Source: GJ-E10 sp035625725
GTDB taxonomy: Bacteria; Pseudomonadota; Gammaproteobacteria; Burkholderiales; Burkholderiaceae_F
Direction of reading: 5' to 3'
Assembly: GCA_035625725.1 (NCBI GenBank)
Contig: DASPPB010000058.1
Span: 1-64,000, forward strand
Length of the DNA stretch: 64,000 nt
A program made the translations under genes and the position numbers. A model generated the notes under the pieces. The model did not search any database. It saw only the letters and a program-made list of their open reading frames with translations, and was not told the DNA's origin. Below are positions 11,548 to 20,195 of this stretch, piece by piece (the first letter of the stretch is position 1; each line of letters opens with the position of its first letter).

Positions 11548-12179
11548 TGCACCTCCCCCGTTCGACGTCATCGCGCCGCGGATGCGTATCCGCCGGCGCA
11601 CGGTGCAACCGAAACAACGTTACACGCCGCACACGACGCTGTCACTATGGTGCGCGGTCACCCCCTGCGAGGCGAATCGAACCCCCGGGCTCGCTCACAG
11701 CGCGCGCTATGGGATGTCGCGACAGAAGGCTGCGCGAAGCCCGGCGCAGACGACTTGTGCTGCCAAGCCCAGGGTTTTGGCTGCTGCCTGCACGCACCCT
11801 TTGGCCCATGCCGCTGTGTGCTCGCCCGCTCGGCGGTCGCGGCTCCGTGCCCCATCAGACAAGCGTAATTTTTTGTGCGACACGGCGACGGCGCTCGGCG
11901 GTCGCGGAGTTGTTCCGGACCGTGGCCAGCCGGCGGTTGGCCCGGGCTAGTGAACTCGAAATCCCGCGGCCGCAGACCGAGCATTGCCATTTGCTGCCAA
12001 TCCCACGGCAGCGCGGAGCTTATAAAATTTCGAGCGATCAAATTGCGCTAGATTGCCTCCTTCGCAAGTTGTGACGGGCCGCGGCGAGCCGGCGGGCGCG
12101 AGGACTCTGCCGTCGGCAACGTCCGAGAAGAAACGGGCCAGTCGCAACCAGGACCTTAACTGCCATCGGGAAAACCGCC
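11548..12179. other. 632-bp divergent gap, nothing identified
   Basis: This stretch separates the M48 operon (minus) from the persulfide dioxygenase gene (plus) and should hold both promoters. The region 11660-11700 has a T-loop-like TTCGATT on the minus strand but does not fold as a tRNA. The only AT-rich patches are near 11866-11880 and 12018-12045. The short open frames here look like chance G+C-rich frames. Confidence 0.5.
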
Positions 12180-13253
12180 GTGGGCGATGCATTCATCTTG
12201 CGTCAACTCTTTGATGCGACGTCATCGACCTACACCTATCTGCTGGCAGAGCGGCAAAGCCGCAAGGCGGTAATCATCGACACGGTGTATGAGCAACACG
12301 GGCGCGACCTGGCGCTCGTCGAAGAGCTGGACTTGGGCCTCGTCGCGGCCCTCGACACGCACTGTCACGCTGACCACGTGACCGGCGCCTGGTTGATGCA
12401 GCAGGCGACGGGCTGCGCCATTGGCGTGTCCAAAGCATATGGCGAGGCTCTGGTCGGAGCGGACCTGCGGCTGGGCCACGGCGATCGCCTGGATCTGGGG
12501 GCCTCTCAACTGGAGGTGCGTGCCACCCCGGGCCACACGCGGGGGTGCATCAGCTTTGTCACCGCGGGACACCGCATGGTATTCACCGGCGACAGCTTGC
12601 TCATTCGCGGCGCGGGCCGATGCGACTTTCAGCACGGAGATGCGCGCACGCTCTACCGTTCGATCAAAGAGCAGATTTTCAGTCTTCCCGACGAGTGTCT
12701 GGTGCTACCGGCGCACGACTACAACGGCCGCACCGTGTCCTCGGTAGGCGAGGAGCGCAGGCACAACCCGCGCCTTGGAGCCGGCGCCGACGAACGCGAT
12801 TTCGTGGGTTTCATGCACAACCTCGATATCCCTCATCCCATGCACATCGACATTGCGCTGCCGGCGAACATGGTCTGCGGCCGTCCGCCCGACGGCAGGA
12901 TGCCCAAGGCGGCGGACTGGGGTCCGGTACGGCAAAGCTACGCGGGGCTGCTCGAGATCGACCCGCAGTGGGTCGCGCAGCATCTGCAGGACGTTCTCGT
13001 AGTCGACGTGCGTGAACCCGAGGAACACGATGAACGGCTCGGTCGGATTGTCGGCGCCCAATCGATTCCGCTGGGGCAACTGCGCGCACGAACGACGGAG
13101 ATCGCAACGGACAAACCGATAGTTACCGTGTGCCATGCCGGCATGCGTTCCGGCCAGGCCACCGTCATTTTGCGCAAGGCCGGCCTGACACGGGTGGCAA
13201 ACCTCAAGGGCGGAATGCTGCTCTGGCAGCAGATGGGATTGCCCGTCGCGTAG
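12180..13253 (+). CDS. persulfide dioxygenase-rhodanese fusion (ETHE1-like)
   Basis: A 357-residue fusion. Residues about 1-240 form a metallo-beta-lactamase fold of the ETHE1/persulfide-dioxygenase type, with the iron ligands of THCHADH (His61, His63, Asp65, His66) and the later GHT motif near residue 118. Residues about 262-357 are a rhodanese domain with active-site Cys318 in the loop CHAGMRS. Such fusions oxidise glutathione persulfide to sulfite and then interconvert sulfite and thiosulfate. It starts at GTG 12180 with a modest GGGA upstream. No other sulfur gene is adjacent. Activity is inferred from motifs. Confidence 0.93.
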   Translation: MGDAFILRQLFDATSSTYTYLLAERQSRKAVIIDTVYEQHGRDLALVEELDLGLVAALDTHCHADHVTGAWLMQQATGCAIGVSKAYGEALVGADLRLGHGDRLDLGASQLEVRATPGHTRGCISFVTAGHRMVFTGDSLLIRGAGRCDFQHGDARTLYRSIKEQIFSLPDECLVLPAHDYNGRTVSSVGEERRHNPRLGAGADERDFVGFMHNLDIPHPMHIDIALPANMVCGRPPDGRMPKAADWGPVRQSYAGLLEIDPQWVAQHLQDVLVVDVREPEEHDERLGRIVGAQSIPLGQLRARTTEIATDKPIVTVCHAGMRSGQATVILRKAGLTRVANLKGGMLLWQQMGLPVA

Positions 13254-13351
13254 GGTTGCGAGCCACCCGCATGAGCGGCGGCGGCGTTGCGAGAGGTCTC
13301 GCAAGCCCGTAGCCCTCGGCACCCCCCGGCTGGCGCCCCGATGCGTGAGTC

Positions 13352-14350
13352 CTAGCAGATGCGCGGCAGCGGATCGTCAAAGAGCTCATCGAGAACCCGC
13401 TCGCCACCCAGCGCCGTCTCGAGAACGACGCGCGCGGCCCCCGATTCGACGCGGCCGATGATCGACGCCTCGCGCCCGGCCGGCAGTTGGCGCCAGCGCT
13501 GCAGCGCCCGCTCGGCCTCGTCGGATGCGACAACGGCCAGCGCCCGCCCCTCGCAGGCCAGATACAGGGGATCGTAGCCCAGCATTTCACAAACGGAAGC
13601 GGTCGCCGCACGCACCGGTATGGCTGCTTCGAAGAGGCGGATTCCCAGACCTGCGCCTTGACATACTTCGTTGGCCACGGTTGCGATGCCCCCGCGCGTT
13701 GGATCGCGCACAAAGCGCAGCCCCGCAATGGACCATAGGGCACGACACAAGTCGAGCACGGAAGCCGAATCGGAACGAACCTCGCCGCGCATCCCGAATT
13801 CCTCGCGCGCAAGCAGAACCGCGACGCCGTGATCGCCGACCGGGCCGCTCACCAGGAGCGCGTCGCCCGCCTGGATGCGACGCAAGTCCAGGGCCTCGCG
13901 CGCGCGCTCTCCGATGCCCGTGACGACCAGGTACAGACCGCCGCCGCGCCCGTGGGGAACGACCTTCGTGTCGCCCGCGACCACCCGAACCCCGGTCTGC
14001 AGCGCAGCCCGTGCAAAGCTGGCCACCAGCCGCTTCAGACGATCGATTTCGAAACCCTCCTCGATGATTGCGGCCAGCGTCAGCCATCGGGCGACGGCTC
14101 CCGCGACCGCAAGATCGTTGACCGAACCGTGCACCGCGAGCGACCCCAGATCACCGCCGGGAAACTCCAGCGGCTCGACGGTGAAACCGTCGGTCGTGGC
14201 CATCAGGGTCGCGCTGGCAGCAGGCAGCGCGCTCGCGTCCGAGAGATATTCGGGCGCGGCGTCGCCCAGTGTGCGCACGAAAATCTCGTCAATGAGCCCA
14301 CGCATCAGACGCCCGCCGTTACCGTGGGCCAGTAGCACGCGCTCGTTCAT
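13352..14350 (-). CDS. hypE: hydrogenase maturation protein HypE
   Basis: A 332-residue HypE of the PurM/ThiL ATPase family. It dehydrates the carbamoyl group on its C-terminal cysteine to the thiocyanate that supplies the cyanide ligands of [NiFe] hydrogenase. The essential C-terminal motif PRIC is intact, as are LLAHGNGGRLM (N-terminal nucleotide region), HGSVNDLAVAGA and VRDPTRGGIATVANE. It is the last gene of the hyp operon; its ATG overlaps the hypF stop by 4 nt (14347-14350). A perfect 8-bp hairpin without a T-run (13287-13304) lies downstream, between it and the convergent persulfide dioxygenase gene. Confidence 0.97.
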   Translation of the reverse strand: MNERVLLAHGNGGRLMRGLIDEIFVRTLGDAAPEYLSDASALPAASATLMATTDGFTVEPLEFPGGDLGSLAVHGSVNDLAVAGAVARWLTLAAIIEEGFEIDRLKRLVASFARAALQTGVRVVAGDTKVVPHGRGGGLYLVVTGIGERAREALDLRRIQAGDALLVSGPVGDHGVAVLLAREEFGMRGEVRSDSASVLDLCRALWSIAGLRFVRDPTRGGIATVANEVCQGAGLGIRLFEAAIPVRAATASVCEMLGYDPLYLACEGRALAVVASDEAERALQRWRQLPAGREASIIGRVESGAARVVLETALGGERVLDELFDDPLPRIC

Positions 14351-16641
14351 TTCGGAGCGCTCGAAGCCGCGAATTCGATTACCTGGCCAAACGCCAGCCC
14401 GGCATCATTGACCGGGATCCGGACGGGCAGATGCACCGGGATGCCGGCCTCGCGGAAGCGCCGCGCAAGTTCGTTGCAGAGCGTTCGGTTTTGGAAGACG
14501 CCGCCCGTGAGCCCGATCGCGTCAAACGCGACCCGCGCGCGGATTGCGAGCGCCTGTTGCAGCGCCGCCTGCGCGAGCGTGGCGTGAAAATCGGCCGCGC
14601 GACGCTCGGGTGAAACCGCTGGGTCGGCCAAGCGCCCGACCAAGGGCATCCAATCGATGCGGATGATCCCCTCGCTATCGAAGCGCATCGGTAGCGACTG
14701 CGCGCGGCCCTCGCCGCCCCCGGGGGCCAGAGCCTCGAGCTGCATCGGGCCTTGGGCCTCATAACTCACGAGGTCCAGTCCCAGAATCAGGCATGCGGCG
14801 GCATCAAAAAGACGTCCAACTGCGCTGGTCGCGGGTGCATTAAGGCCGCTGTGCCAGGCCCCATGCGCTGTCTCGATTTCCGCAATGGGGTGATCGAAGT
14901 CCACCCCGGCTTCCCAGCAAAGCGCAGCCGCGCTGCGCCAGGGTTCCCGCGCCGCGCGCTCTGCGCCCGGTGGTCGGAAGGTGCGCCAGGAGCCTTGCCG
15001 GTGCCAATGGCCGGCGCGCCCCGTCAATGCCTCGCCTCCCCACAGCGTGCCGTCGGCGCCCAGGCCCACGCCATCCCACGTGAAGATCAGCCACGACGCG
15101 ATTTCGGGGTGCTCCCAGGCAAGCGCCGAGGCGTGCGCATGGTGGTGCAGCACTTCGGTGAGGGGCAATCCCGTCGCCTGCGCCCAGACGCGGCTCGCAT
15201 AACCGCGATGGCAGTCGACGATGATGCGTTGCGCCCAAACGCCATAGAGGCGCTGCAGGTCCTGCGCTACTTCGGCATACACGTCGCGGGAGCGCGGAGC
15301 GTCGAGGTCGCCGATGTGCGGCGAGACAAGGACTCGGTCATCAAACGCAAGTGCGAGCGTGCTCTTCATGTGACCGCCGGCCGCAAGCACCGGTTCGGAC
15401 AGTCCGTAGCCCAGGCGCTGCGCAAGCGGGGCAGTACCCCGCCCAAGGCGTATCGGGCGCGGTTGTCCCAGTGCCACGCGCACCACCGCGTCATCGGCCG
15501 GCCGAAGGATCGGCCGATCGTGATGCAAAAACAAGTCGGCAACCGGCGCAAGCCTGTGTTGCGCGTCGAGCTCGTCGGTAATGACGGGCTCGCCGGAGAC
15601 GTTGCCCGACGTCGCAACCAGCGGAGCGCCGAAGTCTTCGAGCAGGAGAGTGTGCAGGGGACTGTAGGGCAGAAATGCGCCGATCTCCTGGAGTCCGGGC
15701 GCCAGACCCGGGGCCAAGGAGCAGTCGGCCCGTCGCCGCACGAGCACGATGGGACGCGAGGCGTCGAGCAGCGCCGCGCATTCATCGGCGTCGGGATCCA
15801 GATCGCTACGCAACCGCTCCAGGCCGTCGGCGCCTGCGAGCGGGAACAATACCGCCAGGGGTTTGTGCGGGCGGTGCTTGCGCGTGCGCAGCCGCTGCAC
15901 CGAGTCCTCGGCGTGCGCGTCGCACATCAAGTGGTAGCCGCCCACTCCCTTTACGGCCACGATGGCACCTTGGCGCAGCGCGCGCACGCATTGGGCCAGG
16001 GCCTGCTCGCGCAAGAGCGGTGCGTCGCCCGTGGGGTTTTGCAGACACAATCGCGGGCCGCATTGCGGGCAGGCCAGCGGTTCGGCATGAAACCGTCGGT
16101 TGCGCGGGTCTTCGTATTCGCGCCGGCACGCGGGGCACATGGGAAAACCGGCCATGCTGGTCGCGCTGCGATCGTAAGGCAGGTGCTCGATGATCGTATA
16201 GCGCGGCCCGCACTGCGTGCAGTTCACAAACGGGTAGCGCCAGCGCCGGTCGCGCGGGTCGCGCAGTTCGCGCAGGCAATCGGGGCACAGCGATTGGTCG
16301 GGGGGAAGATTCGCGTCGCGCCCGCCCCGGTTGCGGCTTTGCAAAATCTGAAACCCGCGCGTTGGAGCAGGCATCGCGGCAGCCACCGTCACGATTTGCG
16401 GACGAGACAGGCCAGGGGCCTCCCGCAACAACGCGGTGAGAAAGGCTGAGAGGGCCTTGGAAGTTCCGAAGGCCTGAATTTCCACGCGACCGGCGTTGTT
16501 GCGCACGCTGCCCGACAGGCCGTAGCGGTTCGCAATCCGGTAGACGAACGGCCGAAAGCCCACGCCCTGAACACGGCCCGCCACGATGACCCGTCGGCCT
16601 TGCAGCCGTTGTGCGTCCGGCTCGGCTTTGGCCCCGTTCAC
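14347..16641 (-). CDS. hypF: carbamoyltransferase HypF
   Basis: A 764-residue protein, full length for HypF, which moves the carbamoyl group of carbamoyl phosphate to the C-terminal Cys of HypE through an adenylate. Domains in order are acylphosphatase (GRVQGVGFRPFVYRIANRYG, about residues 20-40), two Cys4 zinc fingers (CPDC...CTQC and CPAC...CPQC, about 115-190), a YrdC-like domain, and a Kae1-like carbamoyltransferase domain with HHHAHASALAWEH. GTG 16641 is chosen because it overlaps the hypD stop (GTGA), has AGGGGG upstream, and places the acylphosphatase domain normally. The frame is also open further upstream, inside hypD. Confidence 0.95.
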   Translation of the reverse strand: MNGAKAEPDAQRLQGRRVIVAGRVQGVGFRPFVYRIANRYGLSGSVRNNAGRVEIQAFGTSKALSAFLTALLREAPGLSRPQIVTVAAAMPAPTRGFQILQSRNRGGRDANLPPDQSLCPDCLRELRDPRDRRWRYPFVNCTQCGPRYTIIEHLPYDRSATSMAGFPMCPACRREYEDPRNRRFHAEPLACPQCGPRLCLQNPTGDAPLLREQALAQCVRALRQGAIVAVKGVGGYHLMCDAHAEDSVQRLRTRKHRPHKPLAVLFPLAGADGLERLRSDLDPDADECAALLDASRPIVLVRRRADCSLAPGLAPGLQEIGAFLPYSPLHTLLLEDFGAPLVATSGNVSGEPVITDELDAQHRLAPVADLFLHHDRPILRPADDAVVRVALGQPRPIRLGRGTAPLAQRLGYGLSEPVLAAGGHMKSTLALAFDDRVLVSPHIGDLDAPRSRDVYAEVAQDLQRLYGVWAQRIIVDCHRGYASRVWAQATGLPLTEVLHHHAHASALAWEHPEIASWLIFTWDGVGLGADGTLWGGEALTGRAGHWHRQGSWRTFRPPGAERAAREPWRSAAALCWEAGVDFDHPIAEIETAHGAWHSGLNAPATSAVGRLFDAAACLILGLDLVSYEAQGPMQLEALAPGGGEGRAQSLPMRFDSEGIIRIDWMPLVGRLADPAVSPERRAADFHATLAQAALQQALAIRARVAFDAIGLTGGVFQNRTLCNELARRFREAGIPVHLPVRIPVNDAGLAFGQVIEFAASSAPK

Positions 16642-17801
16642 GATCCGGCCCCCTGGAGCGCGGCGCCTTGTTGGGCATATGCGTTTGGCGACTGCTCCAA
16701 GGCTGCGCGCCCGGCCGGTTCGCGCGCGCCGCTCGCCCACCAGATCCGGCACGCGCCTTCATCGGAAACCATGCACGGGCCCACGGGGTGGTGCGGCGTG
16801 CAGGCGCGTCCGTAGAGCGGGCAGCGGTTCGGATACATCTGCCCGAGCACGACTTGAGCGCAGGCGCAACCCGGCGGCATCGCTCCGGCTCGCTTGCGCG
16901 CGGTCTCGACCTGCCGGACAAAGCGCACGCGCGCGTCGAGCGCACGGAACTGCGGCTTTAGCGCAAAACCCGAACGTGCAATGGTCCCGATGCCGCGCCA
17001 AGTCGCGTCGACCACGTCGAACGCCGCGCCCAGTGCGGCCTGCGCACCGCGATTGCCGCCATCGCGCACCACTTCGGGGTAGCAGTTATGGAGGAAGGGC
17101 TGGCGCACGATCACCTGGTGGATCACCGAATGCAAGGCCGCGAGCAGGCCCGATGCAGTAAACCCCGCAATTGCCGTTGCAATGCCGTGGCGCTGCGGCA
17201 CGAATGCCCATTGTTCGGGTCCCATCACCGTTGCGACGTGTCCCGGCGCGATCAGCGCAGCAAATCCCGGTGTCCCGCTCTCCAGGAGCATCGCCACCGC
17301 GGGCCAGGTCAGCCGGCCCGAGACGAGAAGCGACAGGTTCTCGGGCACGCCTTCGGCGATCATCCCCGCAACCGGCGCCATGGTGGTTTCAAAGCCTGCG
17401 GCAAAAAACACGAACTGGCGATCGGGCTGCGCCAGGGCCATCTTCGTCGCCTCGCGCGGCGACGCGATGGCGCGCACGTCGGCGCCCGTTGCCCGTGTCT
17501 GCGCAAGCGAGGAGGGCTCCGCCTTGGGAGCGTTGCAGGGCACCCGCAACATGTCGCCAAAGGCGAGAACCGTGACATCGCCGCGCAGCGCAAGCGTGAC
17601 GGCGAGATGGATGTCTTCTTCGGGGCACACGCATACCGGGCAACCGGGTCCCGGTATGAGTTCGATGGTTCGCGGCAGCACGGCCCGCAACCCGGCCATC
17701 GAAATGGTGCGCTCGTGGCCTCCGCACACGTTCATTACGCGCAAGCCCTCGGGCAGGGGCAGCGCGCGGATTCGTGCCAGCCAGTCTTGGGCGCTGCGCA
17801 T
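16638..17801 (-). CDS. hypD: hydrogenase maturation iron-sulfur protein HypD
   Basis: A 387-residue HypD, the [4Fe-4S] scaffold that with HypC assembles the Fe(CN)2CO unit. Diagnostic motifs are all present: NVCGGHERTI (Cys26), GPGCPVCVCP (Cys54, Cys57), LAFGDMLRVPC, FFAAGFETTMAP, HNCYPEVVRDGGN, and the C-terminal cluster ligands around CACAQVVLG and PNRCPLYGRAC. ATG 17801 lies 5 nt after hypB and gives a family-typical N-terminus; an upstream ATG (17879) would run into hypB. The stop overlaps the GTG of hypF. Confidence 0.97.
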   Translation of the reverse strand: MRSAQDWLARIRALPLPEGLRVMNVCGGHERTISMAGLRAVLPRTIELIPGPGCPVCVCPEEDIHLAVTLALRGDVTVLAFGDMLRVPCNAPKAEPSSLAQTRATGADVRAIASPREATKMALAQPDRQFVFFAAGFETTMAPVAGMIAEGVPENLSLLVSGRLTWPAVAMLLESGTPGFAALIAPGHVATVMGPEQWAFVPQRHGIATAIAGFTASGLLAALHSVIHQVIVRQPFLHNCYPEVVRDGGNRGAQAALGAAFDVVDATWRGIGTIARSGFALKPQFRALDARVRFVRQVETARKRAGAMPPGCACAQVVLGQMYPNRCPLYGRACTPHHPVGPCMVSDEGACRIWWASGAREPAGRAALEQSPNAYAQQGAALQGAGS

Positions 17802-17806
17802 CGGGG

Positions 17807-18580
17807 CTAGAGAGCGACCGCGGTCCGCCGCCAGAGCGCACGTCGTTGCTGGCGCTCCTGCTCGAGCCAGTCGATCCATCCCCGCAAGCTCGCCGGACGT
17901 CGCGCCGAGACGCGCAGCACCGGGACTTGACTGGCCAAGGTCCGCAGGTGCCGCGTGGCGGCCTCGGGGTCAAAGTCATCGAGCACGTCGAGCAGATCGG
18001 ATTTGGAGAGCAGCACCAGATCGGACTTGCGAAACATTACGGGGTACTTGGCGGGCTTGTCGTCTCCCTCCGGCACGGAGAGCAACGTCACGTTTCGATG
18101 CTGCCCCAGGTCAAAGCTCGCGGGACACACCAGGTTGCCCACATTCTCAATAAATAGCAGATCAACGGCGTCAAGATCGATTTCGTGCAGTGCGTGGTGG
18201 ACCATGCGGGCGTCGAGGTGGCACGCCGAGCCCGTCGTAATCTGGACCGCGGGCACGCCCTTGGCGCGAATCCGGCGTGCGTCGTTTTCCGTCTCGAGGT
18301 CGCCCTCGATCACGGCGATGCGCAGCCGTCGGCCCAGCGCATCGATCGTCGATTCGAGCAGGCTCGTCTTACCCGATCCGGGCGAGGACATCAGGTTGAC
18401 CGCGAGTACACCGTGGGCGTCGAAGTGCTCGCGGTTGTGCGCCGCTTCACGGTCGTTGGCAGCCAGCAAGGACTCGTGCACGGCAAGCGTTGTGCTCCGG
18501 GAGCCTTCGGAGCCGTGTCCCGCGCCCTCATGCGACGCATGTCCGCTTTTGGATTCCGAGCAGCCGCAGATATCGCACAT
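17807..18580 (-). CDS. hypB: nickel-inserting GTPase HypB
   Basis: A 257-residue SIMIBI-class GTPase that with HypA delivers nickel to the hydrogenase large subunit. The N-terminus MCDICGC carries the high-affinity nickel motif CxxCxC and a short His-containing linker (His14, His17, His22), less His-rich than storage-type HypB. The P-loop is SSPGSGKTS (about 65-73). The G-domain metal site is around Cys120-His121 (GSACHLD) and ENVGNLVCP (145-153). It lies 6 nt downstream of hypA and 5 nt upstream of hypD. Confidence 0.97.
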   Translation of the reverse strand: MCDICGCSESKSGHASHEGAGHGSEGSRSTTLAVHESLLAANDREAAHNREHFDAHGVLAVNLMSSPGSGKTSLLESTIDALGRRLRIAVIEGDLETENDARRIRAKGVPAVQITTGSACHLDARMVHHALHEIDLDAVDLLFIENVGNLVCPASFDLGQHRNVTLLSVPEGDDKPAKYPVMFRKSDLVLLSKSDLLDVLDDFDPEAATRHLRTLASQVPVLRVSARRPASLRGWIDWLEQERQQRRALWRRTAVAL

Positions 18581-18586
18581 GTCGAT

Positions 18587-18976
18587 TCACTCTCCCGTTG
18601 CAGGCACAGCATCGCACTGCGGCACCGTGGATGCGCGCTCAAGCTCGATGCGGCTCAGGTGCAGCTCGTCGCCGGCAGTCACGCGCACGCGCCCGCCGCC
18701 GCAGCTCGCGCACAGCAGCCGCTGGATGGTGGCCTCGCCTTGCGCTCCGCAGTCCTCGCAGACCACGCGCACGGGCGTTGGCTCAAGCAGCAGCCGCGCC
18801 CCTTGCGCCAAAGTGCCGGCGCTCGCGATCTCGAAGGCGCGCGCGAGCAGCGACGGCTCCACCCCAGAGAGGGCGCCGACCGTCACGGTGAGGGACACGA
18901 CGCCGCTCGCATGCTCGCGGCGGGCAATTTTCTCGACGGCTTCGATGAGCGCCTGACAGAGCGCAAGCTCATGCAT
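18587..18976 (-). CDS. hypA: nickel metallochaperone HypA
   Basis: A 129-residue HypA beginning MHELALC, where the MHE amino-terminus forms the nickel site. A structural zinc site of two CxxC motifs is present (Cys73/Cys76 in CEDC and Cys89/Cys92 in CASC). It overlaps the 3' end of hypC by 8 nt (18969-18976), so the two are translationally coupled. ATG 18976 is fixed by the MHE motif although the frame is open upstream. The product works with HypB in nickel insertion. Confidence 0.96.
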   Translation of the reverse strand: MHELALCQALIEAVEKIARREHASGVVSLTVTVGALSGVEPSLLARAFEIASAGTLAQGARLLLEPTPVRVVCEDCGAQGEATIQRLLCASCGGGRVRVTAGDELHLSRIELERASTVPQCDAVPATGE

Positions 18977-19220
18977 GAAAGCTACCCTGATCCGAACCCG
19001 ACGCGGCCAGCATCTCGTCATACAGATCCCAGGCGCTGCGTGCCTCCTCCTCGGAGATCTTCTGGATCGCGTAGCCCACATGGATCATCACCTGATCGCC
19101 CGGCGCGATCGGTTCGTGCTGCAACAAAAACAAACTCACGCTGCGCTCAATTCCCTTGGCCTCGCAGCGCGCCAGCAGACCGTCGACTTCGATTACGCGC
19201 ATCGGAATGGCAAGACACAT
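18969..19220 (-). CDS. hypC: hydrogenase assembly chaperone HypC
   Basis: An 83-residue HypC/HupF-family chaperone, the first gene of the hyp operon. It starts MCLAIPMRVIEVDG, with the essential Cys2 that binds HypD and the immature large subunit, and has the conserved His47 in VMIHVGYAIQKI. ATG 19220 has GGGAG about 8 nt upstream and is set by the MCLAIP motif. The operon order is hypC-A-B-D-F-E, with overlaps or gaps of at most 6 nt throughout. Confidence 0.96.
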   Translation of the reverse strand: MCLAIPMRVIEVDGLLARCEAKGIERSVSLFLLQHEPIAPGDQVMIHVGYAIQKISEEEARSAWDLYDEMLAASGSDQGSFHA

Positions 19221-19389
19221 CACCACGGCTCCCTTTTCCCCGCGAACATTACGCGAATGTGAGGAGCGTGCCACACCGCAGCGTTGACCAGAGTCAAGAC
19301 CCGCGGGCGCCTGTGACCCCGATCCGCGATGGTCCGCGAAACCATCGCTGTACCGGGGTATTTGGCTTTTGTTGCAAAACGGTCATTTC

Positions 19390-19742
19390 ATGATCTCGTC
19401 ATCCGCACCGTTGCTCGTGTTGGGAGTGGGCACCCGCTTGCTCGGTGCTGATGCCGCGGGGCCGCTGGCAATCGATCGGTTGCGCGCGCGCGGCCCTTGG
19501 GGCGTGCGCGCACGGTTTGTTGACGCCGGCACCATACGGCTGAGCCTTCTGCCGCAAATCGAGCAGTCGGCGGGACTCATCGCAATTGACGCGGCCGCAC
19601 TCGGTAAGACATTGCCGCAGTGCCGCGCGCTCGTTGCGGTGCGGCCCTAAACAACGGCGATGGCCATGAAAACCGCCGCCGCCCGTGGCCGCGGCCCCAC
19701 CCGCGCATGTGCGAGCAAGTCGAGCACTTGTTGCAAGCCTGA
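19390..19742 (+). pseudogene. remnant of a hydrogenase maturation protease (HyaD/HoxM type)
   Basis: The first part reads MISSSAPLLVLGVGTRLLGAD and continues to FVDAGTIRLSLLPQIEQSAGL and IAIDAAALG, the N-terminal half of a HyaD/HoxM-type endopeptidase that trims the [NiFe] hydrogenase large subunit. The frame then jumps directly to LPQCRALVAVRP, omitting about 40 residues that normally include the second metal region, and stops at 19650. The usual C-terminus continues in other frames (PVAAAPP near 19690, then PRMCEQVEHLLQA ending at 19742). An internal deletion and at least two frameshifts make it non-functional. It is divergent from hypC, where hydrogenase genes would be expected. Confidence 0.65.
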
Positions 19743-20147
19743 ACGCTCGGAGCGAAGCCATCGCGGCGAGCGCCGCCGCGCACCGGGCCCCGGCTGCTGT
19801 GGTCTTGGCGGTGTTGCGCGGGCTGATCGATCTGATCGACGCCCTCGCGCGCGTCCGACGTTGGAAGCCGCGATCGATGTGCGCAGCTTGCCCATGGACG
19901 AGGCCGACAGACAATGTGGTCGCGAAGCTGGCCGGGCTGCGGCGAGGTCGATGCAAGCGGCGGGGTGCGAGGAGGCGTTGCCAGCGCGCCCGAAACGTCC
20001 CTTGCGGGCTTTTGCTGGGTGTTGCAGCGCGCGGCCGATGCAACGGCGCTCGTCGAACAAATTGTCGTGGCGCGCGTGCCCGCGCTGCTGGCGGCGCATC
20101 CCGAGGAAAATCGCAGTCGCGCAGCAAAGCCTCGCCCGGCGCGCTAG
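19743..20147 (+). pseudogene. remnant of a HyaF/HupH-like hydrogenase expression protein
   Basis: Three frames in succession give a recognisable HyaF/HupH C-terminal region. First comes AVVLAVLRGLIDLIDALARV (to about 19858), then LEAAIDVRSLPMDEAD (from 19861), then GCGEVDA...ETSLAGFCWVLQRAAD and TALVEQIVVARVPALLAAHPEE (from about 19929 to TAG at 20145-20147). The family pattern is IDLRSLP, LGxGEV, ETxxxGVWxV, IEVxxxPxxL. No single frame is a gene. It directly follows the protease remnant, an order found in hydrogenase operons. This was recognised by eye, and a profile search against the HupH_C family would decide it. Confidence 0.6.
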
Positions 20148-20195
20148 CGAGCGCCAGCGCACAGGCGTAGGAACGATTCGCCCGCCCGGCCTTTT

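Noticed and set aside
11655..11730. Possible tRNA or tmRNA end on the minus strand (TTCGATT loop, later ACCA).
   Set aside because: The T-stem has a mismatch, no matching 5' acceptor strand exists at the right distance, and no anticodon arm or tag sequence is found.
13287..13304. Perfect hairpin TTGCGAGA-GG-TCTCGCAA between the persulfide dioxygenase gene and hypE.
   Set aside because: No T-run on either side, so it cannot be called an intrinsic terminator; it may be chance or a weak structural element.
14752..16449. Very long open frame on the plus strand antisense to hypF.
   Set aside because: HypF on the other strand has every family motif; the antisense product has no recognisable domain and is a by-product of high G+C codon bias.
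19362..19377. Sigma-54-like element (TTGGC...TTGC) before the protease remnant.
   Set aside because: The GG and GC elements are 9 nt apart instead of the 11 required, so it does not fit a -24/-12 promoter.
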